A stretch of 64,000 nt of DNA from Poa pratensis (Eukaryota; Streptophyta; Magnoliopsida; Poales; Poaceae), in NCBI GenBank assembly GCA_947311845.1, contig CAMZMU010000107.1:22004359-22068358 (forward strand). The letters are read 5' to 3'. A program made the translations under genes and the position numbers. Positions 1-10,600 of this stretch are shown in pieces. The first letter of the stretch is position 1. Every line of letters starts with the position of its first letter. Below the pieces are notes generated by a model. It saw only the letters and a list, made by a program, of their open reading frames with translations, had not been told where the DNA came from and did not search any database.

Positions 1-482
1 ATTATTCCGTGAAAACGGCTAGATTTAGCAAAAAAGAATACCACGTCCGTATCGTTGCAACTGAGGCATCTCAGATCAGAAGCTGTGGAGATGTGTGATG
101 GTTCTTGTGACTGATGAGTACTAGTACTATATTTACATCAATGATGGATGACAATTGTACTCTTGTGACTAAAGTAGCCCTGTATCTAACCAACCATGCA
201 ATTTATCTATTTATAGTTAAGCGTCTCATATGAAGGCTCGCCTAATTTCTCTCCTTACTCCTTAACTTTAGTGGTACTTCAGTTCAAATCAAGTTTCGCA
301 CCCATTATGTTATGTGTTGATTAATTTTCATGCATAAGATTGTGGCGAGGAATGAACATCTAAATATGCCTAAGAATGGAGAAACGACAAACAATATTAT
401 GTAGACAAGAACATATAGTTGTCTTTTATTCCCAAGTTTGGACTAGTACTCGCGAGCGGCCACACATATTAGTGCATGACAC
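1..482. other. Intergenic, 3' flank of prolamin locus
   Basis: No coding signature was seen on either strand. The sequence is AT-rich 3' flanking DNA of the minus-strand prolamin pseudogene. Confidence 0.5.
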
Positions 483-488
483 TTTATT
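483..488 (-). terminator. Poly(A) signal AATAAA of prolamin locus
   Basis: On the minus strand AATAAA lies about 55 bases past the terminal stop at 544-546. A second AATAAA-like word is near 427-432. Paired AATAAA signals close to the stop are common in prolamin genes; use here is inferred. Confidence 0.5.
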
Positions 489-543
489 TGTTACTATTAC
501 ATCGACCGGTCTATCGACTAAACGACAATGTTCCATCTATCGA

Positions 544-1911
544 CTAAACAATAACACGGCGCTGGAGCGGGACCTGCACATTGCACATCGCCGACAGGGT
601 TTGCAGCGCAGACATCCTGATCACCTCGAACTGAGCTAGTTGTTGAGGTTGGATGAAGCCCTGGCCCATCTGCTGTCGAGGTTGGAAAAACTGTTGTTGT
701 TGTTGAAGGATGATGGCATGCACGACGCGGTGGATGGCAGGGCAACGGAGCTGCTCGGGAATCCGTGCCAGCTAGCGGCAACATTGTTCTCGCATCACCT
801 CACAGCTGCTCTGTTGAAAAATCTTTGACCTGAGGAATGACACCATACCCACCGGGCTGCACTTTTGCACGAGGAATTGCCGACACGGGTTCAACTGCTG
901 CTGCAGAAACTGCTGAAAAAATGGTTGTTGTTGCTGGAGAAAAGGTTGTTGTTGCTCAGAAAAATGTTGTTGTTCCTGTTGAAATGGCTTCGGTTGCCCA
1001 AACGGTTGTTGTATTTGCGAAAATGGCTGTTGCGATTGATATTGGCCGGTAGGGTCAAACTGCACAGATTGTTGTTGTTGCAGAAAAGGTTGTTGTTGCT
1101 TGGGAAATTGTTGTTGTCCCTTTAGAAATGGTTGTTGTAGTTGCAGAAATGGTTGTTGCGATTGGTATTGCCCGCTAGGATAAAACTGCACAGGTTGTTG
1201 TTGCTGCTGAGAAGTTTGTTGTAGTTGCGGAAATGGTTGTTGCGACTGGTATTGGACGATAGGATCAAACTGCACAGGTTGTTCTTGCTGGAGAAAAGGT
1301 TGTTGTAGTTGTGGAAATGACTGTTGCGACTCGTATTGGCCGCTAGGATTAAACTGCACAAGTTGTTGTTGCTGCAGAAAAGGTTGTTGTAGTTGCGGAA
1401 ATGGCTGCTGCGACTGGTATTGGCCGCTAGGATCAAACTGGACAGGTTGTTGTTGTTGCTGAAGAAAATTTTGTTGTAGTTGCGAAAATGGCCGTTGCGA
1501 CTGGTATTGGCCGCTAGGATCAAACTGCACAGGTTGTTGTTGCCGCATAAAAGGTTGTTGTAGTTGCGTAAATGGCTGCTGCGACTGGTAATTGCCGCTA
1601 GGATCAAACTGAACATGTTGTTGTTGTTGCTACAGAAAAGGTTGTTGTAGTTGCGGAAATGGCTGTTGCGACTGGTATTGGCCGCTAGGATCAAACTGCA
1701 CAGGTTGTTGTTGCTGCAGAAAAGGTTGATTTTGCTGCAAAAATGGTTGTTGCTGCCCAGGGAATTGTTGTTGTTGCGGTTGCGCACATGGCTGTTGTAG
1801 TTGTGGAAACGGCTGTTGTGACTGGTATTGGCCACTAGGGTCAAACTGCACATTCGATGTGGCCATGGTTGCCACCATGGCAAGGAGGACAAGGATGAGG
1901 AAGGTCTTCAT
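544..1911 (-). pseudogene. Avenin/gamma-type prolamin pseudogene, two in-frame TAG codons
   Basis: Seed storage protein of the prolamin superfamily, normally secreted into the endosperm ER and protein bodies. The start ATG (1911) gives a 19-residue signal peptide (MKTFLILVLLAMVATMATS). A Q/P-rich repetitive domain follows, with units built on VQFDPSGQYQSQQPFPQLQQ, then a C-terminal domain with LNPCRQFLVQKCSP, SSCEVMREQCCR and [11 protein letters not shown]. These are hallmarks of avenins and gamma gliadin/hordeins. The frame is open apart from two CAG-to-TAG changes: one at 1630-1632 in the repeats and one at 772-774 directly after QCCR. The frame then runs to a natural stop at 544-546. The N-terminal region has an extra cysteine (QQPCAQPQ). 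The last conserved cysteine is Arg in the C-terminal VPLQRRVIV. The ORF starting at 1548 is an internal piece of this gene, not a separate protein. Family assignment is strong; exact subclass (avenin versus delta/gamma gliadin) is uncertain. Confidence 0.92.
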
Positions 1912-1966
1912 GGTGGGTGTTTACTATTGATGATGGATGATGGAGGAGGATCTTCATGGTGTGGGC

Positions 1967-1976
1967 CTATTTATAG
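1967..1976 (-). promoter_or_regulatory. TATA box of prolamin locus
   Basis: CTATAAATAG on the minus strand, 56 bases before the ATG. This is the usual spacing for a short cereal prolamin leader. Confidence 0.75.
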
Positions 1977-2167
1977 CTGATATGGCATGGTTTCTTTTTA
2001 TGTTTGCTTTTGCTTTCCATAAAAGTGTTTGGATGCTTATCTAACAGATCATTTGGTATGTTGTGTTTGGTGACACTACATACAAATGCAGTTTTTCGGA
2101 TTGATCATCAAAGTTGCTTTACCTTGCACGTATCATTTTATTCACATGAAAGATTGATGATTGGCAA

Positions 2168-2190
2168 TGACTCATCTTATTCACTTTACA
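2168..2190 (-). promoter_or_regulatory. Bipartite endosperm box (prolamin box + GCN4 motif)
   Basis: On the minus strand TGTAAAG (2190-2184) is followed nine bases later by TGAGTCA (2174-2168), about 260-280 bases before the ATG. The P-box (DOF factor PBF) plus GCN4-like motif (bZIP Opaque2/SPA type) is the known endosperm-specific switch of LMW-glutenin, hordein and gliadin genes. Both motifs are intact although the coding frame is broken. Confidence 0.85.
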
Positions 2191-2199
2191 TATCAAACG

Positions 2200-3546
2200 C
2201 TTATCTAGATAGTGTCATTTTCTGAAACTAGGTTTGTAGTGTTCTACGTGTTAGGCATATTGGCATGATTTGTACGGAATTTAATTTGTGATTATTTAAC
2301 TAGTAACATTAAGGGTTGTTCTAGACTCTATATTCTTTTTTTTGGGACTAACATTATAGTGTTTTACACGATGGTAAGATGGGCTAGTCGAGCGTGGACA
2401 AATGGAGGCCGACCTCCATGGCGTTCTTGATATAAAAAAAAGTGAAAAATCATATTTTTGAAGTTTGAAAAAAATCTGAAAAAGTTCTAGATGTAGACAC
2501 GTGTAAAATCTCAACTAGAAATGTCTTATATTGCACAAAAGTGACAAAGTCAAAATTTCAATTCTTCCAAATATCTCATAGGAATTTTCTAAGAAATCTT
2601 TCGCACAAGAATGTATTGGAAATCTAACATCGACTCAAACTCTTTTCATAATCCTTTACCTTTACTATGATGGAATTAAACAAACTGTGATGCATATCAA
2701 ATCATATAGGATTGAGTGGGGCTGATGTGTTTTTAGAATCCCGCGAACCAAAAATGCCATAACATTGGAAAGATCGCATTGCAAACTGTGGCGATGGAGT
2801 TTCTTCCCCCTAGTACTCGCTTGCGTTTAGGTTGAAGGTTGCTGGCAACTAGCCGGTGTGTGTCACTATCTCCATTTGACTAATTGGTGACTGAATGTTG
2901 TGTGGTATTCGTCCGTCATGGTTGCCCGACCTAGCTTATCGGTGTTATCATATAAACGGTCACACTAGTTTCACCATAATAAATCGAGTAGAGAACCACT
3001 TAGTGATCAAGGGCAACATCCTGAGATTGAGCGAGCAGACCCGTGTGACATGTGTGGAGCACGAGTGCCCCTCTAATTTTCCTAGCATGGTTCAAGTTAT
3101 GCCATCACAACCACATGCCAGGTTAACATATTTTTCTTAATATTTTTGTTGCGGTTCTTCCGGTTTTCATTAATCGTGAACAATTTTTTCATGCTATTTG
3201 ACAAAAAAAACAAAGTAAAGCAAAAAATGTGTATCTGTCGGTAAGGTAATTTTTTTTACTAATGCGGTATCAAGGAGGGGAAGCATATGGTTAAGCAAAC
3301 ATTCTTCTAGAACAACACTCGAAGGATGGGTGCATAGATGGAAGCAAACATTCTACTAGACTAACACTTGAAAATACAAGTCAAATCGAAGGGCCATTTT
3401 AGCCATTTGGATTAGCCAAGCCAATGGTAAGTCACCAATTTTCGCAGGCCCACTAAAGCTGCGATTCAAGACGCTGGTCAAGGCTTGTACTCAGCTCAGC
3501 TGGTTTGCGGCTTGCCTTGTCTGGCTGCTTTACGCTTGAGTCCACG
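2200..3546. other. Intergenic, no gene seen
   Basis: AT-rich upstream flank of the prolamin gene. Short ORFs here have no recognisable domain. Confidence 0.45.
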
Positions 3547-3555
3547 TTTGGAATT

Positions 3556-4925
3556 GGAAAAAGTCTATATTTTACCTTGAAATCTCACAGATTGGTTACA
3601 TTTCACCCTGAACTTTGAAACCGGTTAATTTCAACCCTGAAATCTACCAAACCGGCCAAATAACACTTGGTAGTGGTTTTGGTCGAATTTGAGCGGTTTT
3701 AAGTCAATTTTGGGCAGTTTTGGATGTTGACGTGGCGGTGATGTGGCACCCGTCCCCACACTTGTAGTCTATTCACGCAGACGTTGACTTGGAGAATTTG
3801 AAGCAGAGCGACCACGGCACCACCGCCCCTCCCCTTCCCGGCCGTGGCCCCTCCCGTTCTCGGCAGCTTGTCTCTTTGTCGGTCAACGGAACGTGTTCCC
3901 GGAGGGCTGGAGACATACAGCCCAGATCGAAACACCGGCCAGATGCGCGGATGCGCTGCTGTCGACCAAATCTTGCACGGATGCGCCGCCGGCCGGAAAC
4001 GGTATTCTGACAGCGCAGGGGCCGCGGTAGCCTCCGTAGTCTGTGGCTATGCAAGACGACGACCGCGTGGACGGTGGCCAGCGCTGGCGCCGACAGCAAC
4101 GGTCGCCAAGCTCACCGCTGCTCGCTGCCCAGCACCCGAGCTTCTGGAGCGTCGCGTCTCGCCGCCGGCAGCAAGAGGTTCACGAGCCGGTCCTCAGCTA
4201 GCACAACTCGTTTAATGAAATTAATGGGAAGATTGATGTTTCTAAATTAACGAGCATGCAATTAGGAAAATAGTATTCACGTATGTGGAATCAATCAGTA
4301 GGATCCGTTTTACTCCCACGGTGATTTTATTACTATTATGCAGACTTCTCCTATCGTTCCCGATTGGTAGCTGAAGTCGTGGCTGGCGATGGCATCTAGG
4401 GCGCACACCTTCTCGTCAGCCTCTCTGCACGCGCGCACCTCGGCGGTGCGGCGACGCTGCGCTCTAGATGCTTCATGAACAAGAGGGGCGACGACCACAG
4501 CATGAAATCGAGGAGGTTAAGAGCGGGAATCGAAGCGGATGCTCACCGGGAGAGGGCTGTAGGACTTGTTCGTGCTCCATGAAGTCTGAAGGCGGCGAAT
4601 TTCGCGAGGAAGCGCTGGCGGCCGGAGTAGGAAGAAGCAGTCGCTGGCTCTCCGGCCGGTGTGCGAATCTCAGATGGTCCGAACCTGAGAGTCAACGCAG
4701 CAGAGCAGAGACGAAGATGATAGGTGGGGCCCACTCTACACTGCGCCACGTCATTGCCACGTTGTCGCCTAGTCATCGCACAAAACAGGCCAAATTGTGC
4801 AAAACCACCTTAGGGGGTTATTTGTCCGGTTTGGTAGATTTTAGGGTTGAAATTAGCCGGTTTCAAAGTTCAGGGTGAAATGTAGCCAATCTATTAGATT
4901 TCAGGGTGAAATATAGACTTTTTCC
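3556..4925. mobile_element. Mutator-like element with ~130-bp TIRs and 9-bp TSD
   Basis: The ends start GGAAAAAGTCTATATTT and finish with its inverted match. The inverted repeats continue with few mismatches for about 130 bases (left 3556-3690, right 4790-4925). A perfect 9-bp direct repeat TTTGGAATT flanks the element at 3547-3555 and 4926-4934. Long TIRs with a 9-bp target duplication define MULEs. No transposase is seen. The interior (about 3730-4780) is GC-rich, unlike its flanks, with overlapping open frames on both strands but no domain I recognise. It is non-autonomous and might carry captured host sequence (Pack-MULE). Confidence 0.88.
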
Positions 4926-4934
4926 TTTGGAATT

Positions 4935-5275
4935 TAAGGACAGAATGGGGTGTGGGCTTGTGGCCCCAATGGCGGTGAGAGTGTGAGAATGGACGACAGA
5001 TGACCTGCGGGCCCAGGCTAGCACATACATGTGGATAGAGGTTAACGGGCAAGTGAGGAAGTTGAGCTTACAACTGATGACTTTCCATGGAGGCGCCAGG
5101 TTCGGCACCGCGCGGGCGTGAAGAATGCAGAAACTTATATTCTATGGTAGATAAGAACACAAATGCATAAACAAGTTTGCATGTCATTTGTTGAAGTTTT
5201 GGGTTCGGTTATTTTGTCTGAAAAAGAAAATCTACAACACTCCGTTCTTGGTGACCTTTCTCTTCGTGGCACCTA
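4935..5275. other. Intergenic, no gene seen
   Basis: Unique-looking sequence between the MULE and a Harbinger-type MITE. No supported feature. Confidence 0.4.
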
Positions 5276-5535
5276 GCTAGGACCAATGAGAAGTATCATA
5301 TACTAGTATCATAGTTTATGTTACTAATTCCGCAATGGGTAGTAACATATATGTGGTATCATATATTATTGCATTTATTAGCTTGTAGACTCATCTTGCA
5401 TTGGAATTCGCTATGTTACGATATTTATCTATGCTACCACTATCACCTCTCTCATCATTAATTACAGTGACACGTCAGCTTTTTGCCAACATGAAATGCA
5501 TGATACCACCTATGATACCACCATTGTGCGTAGTC
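5276..5535 (-). mobile_element. Harbinger/Tourist-type MITE (decayed copy)
   Basis: Matches the inverse of the better-preserved element at 59640-59912, with the same order of words (GGTATCATA, AGTAGTAACATA, GTAGACTCATCTT, GTGACACGTCA). The right end reads GTAGTC followed by TTA. The left TIR is degraded. Confidence 0.7.
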
Positions 5536-5669
5536 TTAGTATCCAGTTCGGTAAACGAAATGCAGGTTTTTATTCATTCAAGCCAGCACTAGCGAGGTTG
5601 GAGTACACAGCAAGCACACGCAAATCAAGGTGAACAATCCGCATGAATAAGAAGTACACGCATGGAGTG

Positions 5670-6226
5670 CTAGATATCCTTGGGAAGCACGAGGCCGGAT
5701 CCTTTGAACTTGCTGTTGGTAATCTCATCAACCCTTCGGGCCATCTCCGGCGTGCGTTAGTTGGGTCAGTTTCTGATCACGCCGCGCTAGAAGAACATCC
5801 CGTTGGGCATTGGGATTTCTGTCATCTCGGTCGTCCCCGTCTAGTTCATCTCCTGCTTGACCATGTTCTTAATGGCGCATGCCTGCTATCTCGCTGTCCA
5901 CACCGGCCTCCTGCTCCTCTGGCGTGAACGGTCATTCGTTGAACTCGGCAAGCCGCCTCAGCTGGTCGAGCGTGTTGGCGGAGCTCCTCATAGGTCAGGA
6001 AGAGCACCTGGTCCGGCCTCTCGACGATGTGCCACCACCAGTAGCCCAGCACATGCTCCCAGAAGGGCCCGAACAGCGAGACGTTGTCGCAGAACAGGCC
6101 GAGTGCCTCCTCGATGTCCATTGGGCTCAACATGTTCATAAAATGCCACAGCGACACCAAGGAGTCCTTTGGGTCCCGGCAGAAGTACACCACCTGCATG
6201 CATGTGTATGCATGATACTCTCTCAA
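5670..6226 (-). pseudogene. Cytosolic sulfotransferase pseudogene (C-terminal part)
   Basis: Minus-strand translation contains VVYFCRDPKDSLVSLWHF, the PAPS-binding region of plant cytosolic sulfotransferases. It continues with LFCDNVSLFGPFWEHVLGYW and RPDQVLFLTYEEL. After that the frame is lost by small indels. Homologous blocks continue in shifted frames to MPNGMFF, GDW-like and RRVDEIT, ending at a stop at 5670-5672. The N-terminal half, including the first PAPS-binding motif, is absent because the locus is cut by a MITE at about 6226. These enzymes transfer sulfate from PAPS to flavonoids or hormones; this copy cannot work. Confidence 0.88.
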
Positions 6227-6600
6227 GAGCATCTCAAACAGGGACGGAGGAAGGGGGGGACGAGCAGGGGCTCAGCCACCCCCAATGATCAGATTTTCTT
6301 CACTAATCCCTTAGTAAGCATGCTCATATTAGTAGTTTTACGTCATTCTCGCCCCTCCAACAAGAGTCTGCCCCCTCCAAGCCTAGAGGCTGGCTCCGTC
6401 CCTGATCTCAAACCGATGCCCTATTTGAGGGAAACGAAAAAAATGTTTTTGGGCACCACTTTTCTGCATTATGCCACTTTTAGGGCAACAAAAAATTATG
6501 CCGTTTCAGATGCCCTATTTTAAGGCACGACCGAAATGGCTGCCGTAGCAAATGCCCTAATATAGGGCACGGACACATGTTCAAATCCATAGGAAATAGA
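6227..6600. mobile_element. MITE-like repeat interrupted by a hAT MITE
   Basis: Begins GAGCATCTCAAA, then, after the inserted hAT MITE, CCGATGCCCTATTTGAGGG. Repeated ATGCCCTA words follow, ending near AATATAGGGCAC. It truncates the sulfotransferase pseudogene. Family and right boundary are uncertain. Confidence 0.4.
6239..6404. mobile_element. hAT MITE, 166 bp, 8-bp TSD
   Basis: TIRs CAGGGACGGAG and CTCCGTCCCTG are flanked by a perfect 8-bp direct repeat ATCTCAAA (6231-6238 and 6405-6412). Eight-base duplications and CAG..CTG ends are diagnostic of hAT elements. Confidence 0.85.
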
Positions 6601-7135
6601 TCATATTTCATATATTTCAAACTAGTTCAAACTACGAACATGCAAATATAGATAGTAATACTACATTTTGCAAACTAAACTAGAACATGCTAATTAAACA
6701 TGGTTCTCGGCCTTAGCTAGTGCTTTATTTAAGAGAAGAGTACTTACATTTTTTAGTGTTATATCTAAATTAGTTTGTATTACTTGATTTAAGTGTCATG
6801 CGTGCAACTATTGGAGATGGGCAGACGTTTAAATTTCGCATGCTCCATGGCTTGATGGTTATAGACCAAATGTTGTGGCAGGGCCGGATCTACAAGGGCC
6901 ATGGCCTGGGCGCACAAATAATTTCGGCCTACCATATATGAAAAAACCATTTTGGCCCGGGGTGCAGGTGCAGCCCAGCCTGGCCTAGGTCGCTGCTGGC
7001 CACATGATCGAACTCAGCGAAGCAAAATGGGCATCACTATCGGAAGGGGAGACCTATCTACCGAAGCAGCATCGTATGACGCGTGTCACTTCTGGACACG
7101 CAAGGTTAACGCGAGCGAGTTGTAAAAAAAAAAAA

Positions 7136-7436
7136 GGAGAACTTGCCTGTGGCAAGATGGTTAGGAGGGTGGTTGTATCCATATCCCACCAGAGTTCAAA
7201 CCCCAGGTTTGACGCTGGTGTTTCTCATTTAAGGCGGAATATTCTTCAGTGGGAGGCGACATTCCCGTCGACAGCGAGGCGCCCGTGGTGACTTCGTCAA
7301 TCTCAAGATCCAATCCGCCGGCTTAGTCTCTCGGTGGTGCTCATAGGGGTAGGGTGTGCGTGTGTGCGTTCATATGGGTGAGTGTATGCGCGTGTATCTG
7401 AACGTCTGCGTTGTATTGTGTTTAGCAAAAAAAAAA
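7136..7436 (+). mobile_element. Au SINE (tRNA-derived retroposon)
   Basis: The 5' head holds Pol III-like box A (TGGCAAGATGGTTAGG, 7151-7166) and box B (GAGTTCAAACCCC, about 7191-7203). The body (AAGGCGGAATATTCTTCAGT... GTGTGCGTGTGTGCGTTCAT) is the one known from Au SINEs of Pooideae. A-rich direct repeats GTTGTAAAAAAAAA flank it (7119-7135, 7437-7450) and fit target duplications. Confidence 0.85.
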
Positions 7437-7609
7437 GTTGTAAAAAAAAAGAGCCTAGCGAGACGGCCGCACGAGCGAAGCGAGCTAGAACGAGGCAGCG
7501 GGAGCCTACACGCGAGCGATCGAAAGTGTACGCACCGTCTTCGTAGTTTTTTTTTTTTTGCTTTTTCTCTCGTAGAGTAGTACAAACAAAAATTCAAGAA
7601 ATAGACAAT

Positions 7610-7860
7610 GTGGACTTGTACAGAAACCAGAGTACAAGTACATGGACGATGGAGTACACAACAGGCGGAGTACAAGTATCGGGATACAAAGTACATATAA
7701 GCCGAAGTATAAGTACACGAGAAGGCATGCATAGTACAAATGCACAGAAACCGGAGTACAAAATACCGGAGTACAAAGTATACAGAAGACAGAGTACAAG
7801 TACACCGGTGGAGTAAAAAATACGCTCGCGTGGAGTACACAAGTACAGTGACAAATACAT
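7610..7860 (+). repeat. Degenerate GGAGTACAAGTA tandem stretch
   Basis: The word GGAGTACAA(A/G)TA and variants recur about every 20-40 bases. The long minus-strand C/Y/L-rich frame across it is an artefact of the repeat. Confidence 0.7.
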
Positions 7861-7999
7861 GTACTTTTCTCACCATTAACAATGCATTTGAAAATATATG
7901 CTCATTTTTTCAATCGTATTAAAAGATATTTTTGTAGTTATCTTTTTCACGCTAAGTTTTTGGCCCGGGGCTTGCTCTAATCCTGTATCCACCACTGGG

Positions 8000-8735
8000 T
8001 TGTGGCACCTTGAGGCAACAAATGAGAACGTCCAGGAGGCCTTACTTGATGACAAATGGAAAATAAACATGAATTGTTCAGCGAAGGTCCGTGTTGGCGA
8101 AATCCGACGCCCTGTGTGAAATATAACATAGAGCCTTAATATATGGTGGTGTTGCAATTGTACGGCTGGCCTGATGGGCTGTCTCCGCTGAGTGCTGGTT
8201 TCTTCTTTGTACTGATGGGCTTGTTTGGTAGCAGGCCTGCATAAGGTATAAATTAATAAATTTGGAGCATCCTAGTTTTATTAGCTTTCTACGGCTGTAC
8301 GGACCGCACCTCTATAGATCTGGCCCTGCTTCCGCAAGTCTTAGGTCCCAATATTCTCCACCTTTGGATGATGTTTTAAGAGGTGAATCTTTTCCCGGAG
8401 TCAGTCAACATCATTTCATAGAAGCTCACCACCCCCAGTGACTCGAGGCCTGAGCTAAGCCACCGGACAACCTGGGTCATGGACCGAGGCGCCGTAAAAT
8501 TAGGAGCCTGCTGTTTGTTTGGCCTCGCAGTCCAATTCCCCTTTATTTGGGATTTTGCCCACGTGTATAATCGTGTGGTGACTGGAGCCGAGCAAAGACG
8601 GTCGCAGGTGGTCGATGTATGCACGCGCCCCGCGAGAGTCGGACGGACGTCTCCTACGTCCTACGACGTACCACAAGATAAGACGTACGAACACCAAGTG
8701 TGTTTTAATAGTAAAGATTAAATTCGAATTTAATA
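8000..8735. other. Intergenic, no gene seen
   Basis: No coding signal. AGATCTGGCCCTG near 8317-8329 looks like a lone hAT end. Confidence 0.35.
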
Positions 8736-8834
8736 CTTCCTCCAATCCCTTTTAAGTGTCGGGGGAAATATACCTATAAGCTAGGCACAACTTTCTAGCT
8801 ATACTAGCGACACTTTTTTGGGATCACAGGGAGT
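8736..8834. mobile_element. Short Stowaway-like MITE
   Basis: The ends CTTCCTCCAATCCC and GGGATCACAGGGAG are imperfect inverted repeats. The next inner words are AAGTGTCG and CGACACTT. Degenerate, so boundaries are approximate. Confidence 0.5.
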
Positions 8835-9378
8835 GACAAAGAAATTCGAGTTGGTGTCCATACGTGTATTCTGGTACGTCTTCCTCCCTCTCCCTTGGTG
8901 CATGCGTGCGATTCACCAGCCTACAGCGTAGCTGGTGTTTGGCGCCTCCTCTCGCACCCTCTGCCTCGCAGAGTCGCAGGAGGCTTCGTGGCGACCATGC
9001 TGACCTTTGTGTGCTCAGGGTCGAGGGCAATCATACCTCTGGTAATGATACCAAACTGATCCAGGCCGCCGACGGCACCACAGAAGAGGCTGGATTCTTA
9101 GGCGAGAAGGTGACGATGTCGAGTGGTGTATCTCAGATAAAATTGGTGGGGGTGCCAAGTATAAAAACTAACTATTATACTTAGCATTTAGTAAAAATTA
9201 GGCCGTATACTAGTAGCATTTAACAAGAATTAGACCAAATGTTAGTAGCTAAATAAGTTTCTATATATTTTTATGGGGTGCCATGGCACCCTCGCTGGAT
9301 ACGCCCCTGACGATGTCTCCCTCTGCCTGCGTTTGATGTTCATCTCAAACAGGCCAGACACTGTGGCAGCAATGTCAG
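8835..9378. other. Intergenic, no gene seen
   Basis: No recognised protein; the short plus-strand frame at 8864-9184 lacks any domain. Confidence 0.35.
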
Positions 9379-10600
9379 TTTTTTTTTTGAAACGAGACAA
9401 AAGACTTGCCATTTAATTAATTAAGAAGAAGCTTTTGGAATTGTTACAAGCCAATGCCTTGCCCATTAGAGAGGCAAGGCCACACAAAACACCTACTCTC
9501 ACGGCATCACATTACACAATGCTTTAGCGCCGGCGGTGCCCCACATCACCACCTCATGCTTAATCTTTTGAAGAAGCATCGTCGCGGTGGTAAACTCCTT
9601 TTGGAAGACACGGACGTTCCGTTCCAACCAAACTTCCCATGAGACAAGCATGGCAAGCGAGGCTAACGCCTTCCGATGAGCTCCTCTCTTGTGAATAACA
9701 GCCACCCACCAATCTTGGACGCTTTGGAAGGTATGCCACTCCGACGGGTCGAGATCATGGAGCCCAAGCCAAGCCTTCAAAGACGACCAAATCCTTTTGG
9801 TGAAACGGCATTGGAAAAGAAGGTGCGCGGCCGTCTCTTGGAATTGGTTACAAAGCTTGCAATGACCACAATTTTGCCGTCCCCTCCGCTCGAGCCTATC
9901 CACCGTCCACACACCCGGTTTTGTAGAATCAACCATGAAAATATCTTGCATTTAGGCGGTGCCCACGGTTTCCAAACCAAGGAAGGCATCATGGAGGTGG
10001 TATGACCAAAAATTGCATCTTGTAGGCCGAGGAAGACGAGTATTTTCCGTTGTTTGTGAGCTTCCAAGTAATCTTATCTGACACCTCCTCATTTAGGTGG
10101 ACGCCTTGAAGCAACGTCCATAGGTTGACAAATTGTGAAATGTGATCTAAAGAAAGACCATCTTGAGTGTTCAAATGTGTGACCCAAAACTCATTTGTTA
10201 ACCCCTTCCGAACCGTGCAAGCTTTCCTCTTGGAGATGTCAAAAATTAGGGGTGCCATGTCCTTTGGCCTCCTCCCATCAAGCCAAGAAGAATGCCAAAA
10301 CGAAGCTTTATCTCCATTTCCCACCACCACCTTTGTCGTAGCAACAAACAAATCCTGATCCTTAGAGGTGCAAGGGTTTCCCAAGCCCGACCCAAGGTTT
10401 AGGGTCATCCTCCCACTCAAACCACAACCACCGCAAACGGAGGGCTGCTGCGAACTTCTTGAGATTTACGATACCGAGACCTCCCAACTCTTTAGGCTTG
10501 TACACATGCTCCCAATTCACTTTGCATTTACCACTGGTTACGTTCTCACTAGCAGCCCAAAGAAAAGCACGCCGGATGCTATCAATCTGATAGGAAGATC
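9379..10600 (-). mobile_element. 5'-truncated LINE (end of RT, zf-RVT) with poly(A)
   Basis: Minus-strand frames, broken by frameshifts, read RRAFLWAAS, ELGGLGIVNLKKFAAALRLR and WHSSWLDGRRP. Further on come ITWKLTNNGKYSSSSAYK, CKLCNQFQETAAHLLFQC and LVSWEVWLERN. These are the C-terminal reverse-transcriptase tail and the zinc-binding RVT domain of plant L1-type LINE ORF2. The 3' end is a poly(A) (T-run at 9379-9389 on plus). Most of ORF2 and all of ORF1 are missing. Confidence 0.9.

Larger units (their letters stand above)
6879..7997. mobile_element. Non-autonomous hAT-like element carrying an Au SINE
   Basis: The left end is CAGGGCCGGATCTA and the inverted right end is CAGTGGTGGATACA. Flanks TGTTGTGG (6871-6878) and GGTTGTGG (7998-8005) match at 7 of 8 bases. 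No transposase frame. Contains the SINE at 7136-7436 and a GTACAAGTA-rich tandem stretch. Confidence 0.5.

Noticed and set aside
772..1548. Separate 258-residue glutamine-rich protein
   Set aside because: It begins at an internal Met of the prolamin pseudogene, in the same frame, downstream of the first TAG; it has no signal peptide of its own.
865..1892. Leucine/valine-rich plus-strand frame and Asn/Ser-rich minus-strand frame
   Set aside because: Antisense and shifted readings of CAA/CAG-rich prolamin repeats.
7370..7882. Cys/Tyr-rich 170-residue minus-strand frame
   Set aside because: Generated by GTACAAGTA tandem sequence; no family resemblance.
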